Source of the DNA: Verrucomicrobiota bacterium | GTDB lineage: Bacteria > Verrucomicrobiota > Verrucomicrobiia > Chthoniobacterales > Terrimicrobiaceae | Length of the DNA: 8,963 nt | Direction: 5' to 3' | Assembly: GCA_026398285.1 (NCBI GenBank) | Contig: JAPLTI010000194.1 | Span: 1 to 8,963 of the forward strand | Shown: positions 5,352 through 8,963 of the stretch, one piece after another | How the letters are laid out: every line of letters begins with the position of its first letter | Position numbering within the stretch: position 1 is the first letter of the stretch | Notes under the pieces: generated by a model | Databases searched by the model: none | The model's input: only the letters and a program-made list of their open reading frames with translations | What the model was told of the DNA's origin: nothing | Translations under genes and position numbers: made by a program

Positions 5352-6889
5352 GTTTCGATGCGCGGGAACAGCGGGACGGGTTCGCCGAGTTGGTGGCCCT
5401 CTGGGAGCGCACCCCATTGGGTGGCTGCGAGGGAGGCTTCGACCTGCCAGTTGAGTTGGGCGCGTATGGCATCCGCTTCCCGGGGGATGATCGGTGACAT
5501 GAGGATCGAGATGATGCGCAGGGACTCGGAGAGCGTGTAGAGGACCTCGTCGAGTTTATCGGATTGGGCGGGGTCTTTGGCGAGTTTCCACGGGGCGGTT
5601 TCCTCCACATAGGCATTGCAACGGGTAACGATCTCCATCGCGGCCTCGATGGCGGCTTGGACTTGGTAGGATTTCATAGCCGCATCGTAGGCGGTGGTTT
5701 TTTCCTGAACGAAGGCGGCGAGCGGGGACTCCATGCGGCGCAGGATGCCGCTGCGGTAGCGCTTGGCCATGCTGAGGGTGCGGTTCAGGAGGTTGCCGAG
5801 GCTGTTGGCGAGCTCGGCATTGTAGCGCTGTTCGAGGCGTTCGATGCTGAAATCGGCATCGCGACCGGTGGAGATGTCGCTGAGTAGATAATACCGCACG
5901 GCGGCTTGCCCGTAGCGGGCCACGAGGACTTCGGGATCGATGCTATTTCCGAGGCTTTTGCTCATCTTGGCGCCGGAGATGTTCCACCAACCGTGGACGA
6001 GAAGCGTGGGCATCTCGGCATTGGTGAAGCCGAGAGCGCGAAGCATGATCATCCAGTAGATGCCATGGGGCGGGATGAGAATGTCCTTACCGATGACATG
6101 CAGGGCGGGCCAGCGGGATTTGAAAAGGCTGAGATCGGCTCCAGGCTGGGCGTCGTAGCCGGCAAAGCTGATGTAGTTCGAGAGTGCGTCGAACCAGACA
6201 TAGGTCACAAAGGCGGGATCGAAGGGAAGCTCGATGCCCCAAGTGAGGCGGGATTTCGGGCGTGAAATACAAAGGTCGCCGGTGAGTTTCTCTACGGCGT
6301 TTCGAAGCTCGGCGACGCGGAAATCGGGGACGACGAGAGGATTCCCCGCTTGTGTGCGGGAGTCGATGAGATGGAGGAGCCAGTCGCGGTGCTCGGCGAG
6401 TTTGAAGTAGTAGTTCTCCTCCTCGATCTCGACGACCTCGCCCCATTCGGGGCCGAACTCGCCGTCGGGTCCGCGTTCTTTTTCGGTGAGGAATTGCTCC
6501 TGGCGCACGCTGTAGTAGCCGCTCTGGGTAGCTTTGTAAAATTGGCCTTCATCCCAGAGTCGCTGGAGCATGCCTTGCACGCAGGATTTGTGGAGATTCT
6601 CCACGGTGGCGGCCCAGGCGTCGTGGCTGAGGTCGAGTTTTTTCCAGAGTTCCACGAAGAGGCTGGTGATTTCGGCAACAAACTCGGCCGGATCGACTCC
6701 GCGCTTTTGGGCGGATTGCTGCACCTTCTGTCCGTGCTGGTCCACGCCTGTGAGGAAGAAAACATCGCGTCCGGCGAGGCGTTGGTGGCGGGCGATGGCG
6801 TCGGCGAGGACTTTCTCATAGGCATGGCCGATGTGCGGCGCGCCATTAGTATAGTCGATAGCGGTGGTGATGAAGAATGTGTTCGGCAT
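5342..6889 (-). CDS. metG: Methionyl-tRNA synthetase
   Basis: This 515-residue cytosolic class Ia synthetase charges methionine onto initiator and elongator tRNA-Met. It starts with a Rossmann fold carrying the HIGH motif (H19-H22 in APHIGHAYEKVLADAIARH) and a methionine-site region FLTGVDQHGQKV (45-56). The catalytic core continues through VIGKDILIPPHGIYW (265-279) to KMSKS (308-312). A helical anticodon-binding domain follows (about 355-500), including APWKLAKDP. At the connective-peptide knuckle, GYYSVRQEQFLTEKER (124-139) has no cysteines, so it is a zinc-free form. It also lacks the C-terminal EMAP/Arc1p-like tRNA-binding domain of longer (about 650-residue) enzymes, so the length fits the short subclass. 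The start codon lies 6 bases after the TPR gene stop, making it the third gene of the operon. No T-box or other leader is seen. Confidence 0.96.
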   Translation of the reverse strand: MPNTFFITTAIDYTNGAPHIGHAYEKVLADAIARHQRLAGRDVFFLTGVDQHGQKVQQSAQKRGVDPAEFVAEITSLFVELWKKLDLSHDAWAATVENLHKSCVQGMLQRLWDEGQFYKATQSGYYSVRQEQFLTEKERGPDGEFGPEWGEVVEIEEENYYFKLAEHRDWLLHLIDSRTQAGNPLVVPDFRVAELRNAVEKLTGDLCISRPKSRLTWGIELPFDPAFVTYVWFDALSNYISFAGYDAQPGADLSLFKSRWPALHVIGKDILIPPHGIYWMIMLRALGFTNAEMPTLLVHGWWNISGAKMSKSLGNSIDPEVLVARYGQAAVRYYLLSDISTGRDADFSIERLEQRYNAELANSLGNLLNRTLSMAKRYRSGILRRMESPLAAFVQEKTTAYDAAMKSYQVQAAIEAAMEIVTRCNAYVEETAPWKLAKDPAQSDKLDEVLYTLSESLRIISILMSPIIPREADAIRAQLNWQVEASLAATQWGALPEGHQLGEPVPLFPRIETQE

Positions 6890-6895
6890 GGTGTG

Positions 6896-7234
6896 TCAGG
6901 AATCGGTTTTGATTTTTCCGCCCCAGGAGAGAATGCGCGCCTTGCCGCCTGCGGCCTCGGCCTCCTTGATCTGGTTATTGCGGACATGGAAGAGCGAGAG
7001 GCTAGACCAAGCGAGCATGTCTTGCGGACGCAGCTTTACGGCTTGCAGCCCGGCTTCGACGGCCTCGGAGTTGCGGCCGTTTTTCATGAGTGACATGCCA
7101 AGTGCGTGCCAGCCTTCGAAAAAATCGGGATCCATCTCGACACAACGACGGTATTTTTCGATCGCCGCCTCCAGATCGCCAACGGCTATATCGCCCGTGG
7201 CATCGTCGAAAATCTCCTCGATCTTTTGATCCAT
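6896..7234 (-). CDS. Small tetratricopeptide repeat (TPR) protein
   Basis: This 112-residue protein is made almost wholly of TPR helices. Three units are visible at about residues 7-36 (DDATGDIAVGDLEAAIEKYR, ending MDP), 37-70 (FFEGWHALGMSLMKNGRNSE, ending LRP) and 71-102 (MLAWSSLSLFHVRNNQIKEA). There is no signal peptide or membrane helix, so it is probably a cytoplasmic adaptor binding a protein partner. The C-terminal tail ARILSWGGKIKTDS follows the last repeat. Its ATG shares one base with the TGA of the upstream PpiD-like gene (TGATG at 7236-7232), and its stop lies 6 bases before metG. It is therefore translated in step with both. The partner is unknown; an involvement with protein synthesis or folding is inference from context only. 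Confidence 0.82.
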   Translation of the reverse strand: MDQKIEEIFDDATGDIAVGDLEAAIEKYRRCVEMDPDFFEGWHALGMSLMKNGRNSEAVEAGLQAVKLRPQDMLAWSSLSLFHVRNNQIKEAEAAGGKARILSWGGKIKTDS

Positions 7235-8745
7235 CAGCCTTGGCGGCCCGGTGGCATCGTGATGCGCGCGGCTTCACGGCTTACACGCAGCCACTCCATG
7301 AAGAGAAGGTCGCGTTTGTTGCGAAGCAGGCTCTCGCGAATCTGTGTCTCCCGCGCGCCAAAGGCCATTTGATCTACTGGAGCACGGGTTTGAAGTTGAG
7401 CGACAAAAGCACCCCAGGGTGCGCCTTCGAGGTTTGAAATCTCACCCTCCTTGAGCAGGAGTGTGGAGCCCGCGATGGCTTGGTTTTCGGGAGATGTCGA
7501 TTCGGCGGCGGCTACGACATTTTTGATTTCCTCGACTTTCAACTTCTGGGCTTCGGCGGCCTCGGCGAAGGATTTTCCCCCGGCCACAGCGGCGCGAAGG
7601 GCATTCGCTGCGGATGTCGCGTCGGCGGTGAAAATCTGCTGGGCCTTCTGCGCGCGCAGTTGAGCCTCGATCTGCGGGCGGGCCTCGTCGAGCGTGAGCG
7701 GGCGGGTCGGATTCACGGCGGTGACTTCGATAATGTAGAAGGCATCGCCTGACTGAATGACATCACTCGTCGAGCCTACCTTCGGAACCAGAAACGCGGC
7801 GGGAGCGAGGTCGGCTATGGCTTCCGAATTGAGGCTGGCTGCGGTTTGGGCGGGATTGCCGGTGCGGTCGAAAGCCGTGAGCTTGATGATTTTTGCGCCG
7901 GCTTTTGCGGCGAGTTGATCGAGCGATGCTCCGGCCTGTGCGAGGGAATCGGTGAGTTCGCTGGCTGTGTTGGCCAGCTTCTGAAGGGCGTCCACCTTCT
8001 CTTTTCCTTCGATTTTCGAATCGGCGGGAAGCTCAAAAACCACGCAGCGTGCCTCGCGGGTTTCCTCCGCCATGAAAGCGGCCTGATTCTGTTGGTGGAT
8101 GGAGGCGACCTCCTCCGGGCTGATCTGGATTTTGTCGGTCTCCTGCGTCCGCTCAAACTTCACGAAGCCCGCCGTGACGGGTTGGAAGGCGCGGGCCGTG
8201 GCTTGCATCTCACCTTCGCTGATGGCTGCGGGTGCCTCGACGATTTTGCTGAGGGCTTCAAGGCGCAGCGAGTCGCGGATCACATCCTCGAGTTGGCGCT
8301 CGGTGAATCCACGCGGCGCGAGTTGCTCGCTCACAAACTGTCCATATTTCAGGGGGTCGAATTGTCCGGCCGCCTGGAAGATCGGGACCTGCTTGATCCG
8401 GTTGGCAACTTGGTCGTCCGTGGGTTCGACACCGAGTTCGCGGGACTGGTGCTGAAGAACGAGGAGGTTCCAGACGAACTCGGTCAGCGCCCGATCCTGA
8501 TCTTGAGAGGTTCCTCCGAGTTTTTGCAGAAGCTCGAACTGCCCGAGCGCGAGGGTGAGTTGGTAGTTTTTGACCTGGCGGTCGATCGCAAGGGGTGTCA
8601 GGGACTTTCCGTAAATCGTCGGGTTTTTGATGGTGGCTAACTCGTCAAGCTGCGTCGTGTTGTAGAGGAAAATAAAGGCCACAATTGTCAAAACGGCCAC
8701 CACCAGCACCAGGACTCGCTGATTTTTTCTGAGAATCTGAATCAT
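7234..8745 (-). CDS. SurA/PpiD-like membrane-anchored periplasmic folding factor, degenerate parvulin domain
   Basis: This 503-residue protein resembles PpiD (SurA_N plus parvulin), an inner-membrane-anchored chaperone for newly exported proteins. A short basic cytoplasmic end (MIQILRKNQR) is followed by one uncleaved helix at about 11-29 (VLVLVVAVLTIVAFIFLY). Next comes a SurA_N-type helical region (about 45-190, with LTEFVWNLLVLQHQSRELGV and the FVSEQLAPRGFTERQLEDVI segment). A parvulin-like region at about 228-350 ends in DVIQSGDAFYIIEVTAVNPTRPLTLDEARPQ, but the usual catalytic histidine and 'SHIL' segments are absent (REARCVVFELPADS instead). So it probably acts as a chaperone, not an isomerase. 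A C-terminal segment (about 360-503) resembles PpiD's tail. It is shorter than E. coli PpiD (about 620 residues). It is first in the operon with the TPR gene and metG. A different SurA-like name would be equally defensible. Confidence 0.8.
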   Translation of the reverse strand: MIQILRKNQRVLVLVVAVLTIVAFIFLYNTTQLDELATIKNPTIYGKSLTPLAIDRQVKNYQLTLALGQFELLQKLGGTSQDQDRALTEFVWNLLVLQHQSRELGVEPTDDQVANRIKQVPIFQAAGQFDPLKYGQFVSEQLAPRGFTERQLEDVIRDSLRLEALSKIVEAPAAISEGEMQATARAFQPVTAGFVKFERTQETDKIQISPEEVASIHQQNQAAFMAEETREARCVVFELPADSKIEGKEKVDALQKLANTASELTDSLAQAGASLDQLAAKAGAKIIKLTAFDRTGNPAQTAASLNSEAIADLAPAAFLVPKVGSTSDVIQSGDAFYIIEVTAVNPTRPLTLDEARPQIEAQLRAQKAQQIFTADATSAANALRAAVAGGKSFAEAAEAQKLKVEEIKNVVAAAESTSPENQAIAGSTLLLKEGEISNLEGAPWGAFVAQLQTRAPVDQMAFGARETQIRESLLRNKRDLLFMEWLRVSREAARITMPPGRQG

Positions 8746-8800
8746 AAAATTTGATGAAAATGTTGATTAACGAGCCGGAAGGTATTAGAGAGTCACCCCG
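8746..8800. promoter_or_regulatory. Divergent promoter region between PpiD-like gene and secreted-protein gene
   Basis: These 55 bases separate two divergent starts, so both promoters must lie here or extend into the coding ends. The stretch is AT-rich next to the PpiD-like start. On the plus strand TATTAG (8783-8788) is a possible -10 element, and TTGATT (8763-8768) is a -35-like hexamer with a spacing of only 14. A purine patch GAGAG (8788-8792) upstream of ATG 8801 may serve as a ribosome binding site. None of the elements is strong. Confidence 0.35.
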
Positions 8801-8963
8801 ATGAAAGCAAGCATCCCCCGTTTCTGGTTCATGGCAGCAGCTCTCTTTGCGACCTCACTGTCCGCAATAAACGCGCAGGATGTCGTCGTTCAAAAAGACG
8901 GCCAGCGGCGCGAAGGCGAGATCACAGGAGTCAAGGCCGATGCCATCCGCATCAAGATCGGGC
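8801..8963 (+). CDS. Secreted protein of unknown function (N-terminal part, runs off the window)
   Basis: The ATG at 8801 opens a frame that is uninterrupted to the window end (54 codons). Residues 1-26 form a Sec signal peptide: a basic start (MKASIPR), a hydrophobic core (FWFMAAALFATSLSA) and a likely cleavage after INA before QD. The mature part begins DVVVQKDGQRREGEITGVKADAIRIKIG, an alternating beta-strand pattern. It is reminiscent of small 'KDG-x-x-x-G-x-I' beta-barrel modules found in exported proteins of uncharacterised function. It is divergent from the PpiD-like folding factor. The family cannot be named from this fragment. Confidence 0.7.
   Translation, partial: MKASIPRFWFMAAALFATSLSAINAQDVVVQKDGQRREGEITGVKADAIRIKIG

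Noticed and set aside
6350..7093. A 247-codon plus-strand open frame spanning metG and the TPR gene
   Set aside because: It crosses two genuine minus-strand genes, including metG with its HIGH motif, and has low-complexity shadow composition.
7846..8640. A 264-codon plus-strand open frame across the PpiD-like gene
   Set aside because: It is antisense to a well-supported gene and has no recognisable motif; its Gly/Leu/Asp-rich content mirrors the codons of the real gene.

Overview
The window is an ordinary-looking bacterial chromosome segment with densely packed genes. Most genes are GC-rich (a 60-base sample in the metG gene is about 68% GC). Shine-Dalgarno sequences are weak or absent at most starts. 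A degenerate PpiD-type protein, a small TPR protein and methionyl-tRNA synthetase are translationally packed together, and secreted proteins have short Ala-rich signal peptides; this fits a Gram-negative of the Verrucomicrobiota/PVC type. That assignment is inference from style and protein character, not from a marker gene search.

Layout, plus strand: positions 1-75 hold the last codons of an upstream gene, probably the ATPase of an ABC exporter. It overlaps by ATGA with a large FtsX/MacB-type permease (72-2545) that is broken by a frameshift near 1800. Next come a TerC-family integral membrane protein (2607-3431) and a DedA-family membrane protein (3486-4133). A GC-rich hairpin sits on the dedA stop codon.

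Layout, minus strand (read right to left): a SurA/PpiD-like periplasmic folding factor (8745-7234), a 112-residue TPR protein (7234-6896) and methionyl-tRNA synthetase metG (6889-5342) form one tight operon with a 1-base overlap and a 6-base gap. After a 159-base AT-richer gap comes a two-gene xre-immA module (5182-4196): an Xre-type repressor followed by an ImmA/IrrE zinc metallopeptidase. A perfect 8-bp inverted repeat just upstream of the repressor start looks like its operator. This module is clearly more AT-rich than its flanks (samples of 40-53% GC) and is the one accessory-looking element in the window. At the right edge a divergent secreted protein starts at 8801 and runs off the end.

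The most notable items are the xre-immA repressor/protease switch with its operator and the disrupted ABC permease. I found no CRISPR array, tRNA, rRNA or intact transposase, and no stretch over 300 bases lacks a gene. I did not find a system that I can claim is wholly undescribed.
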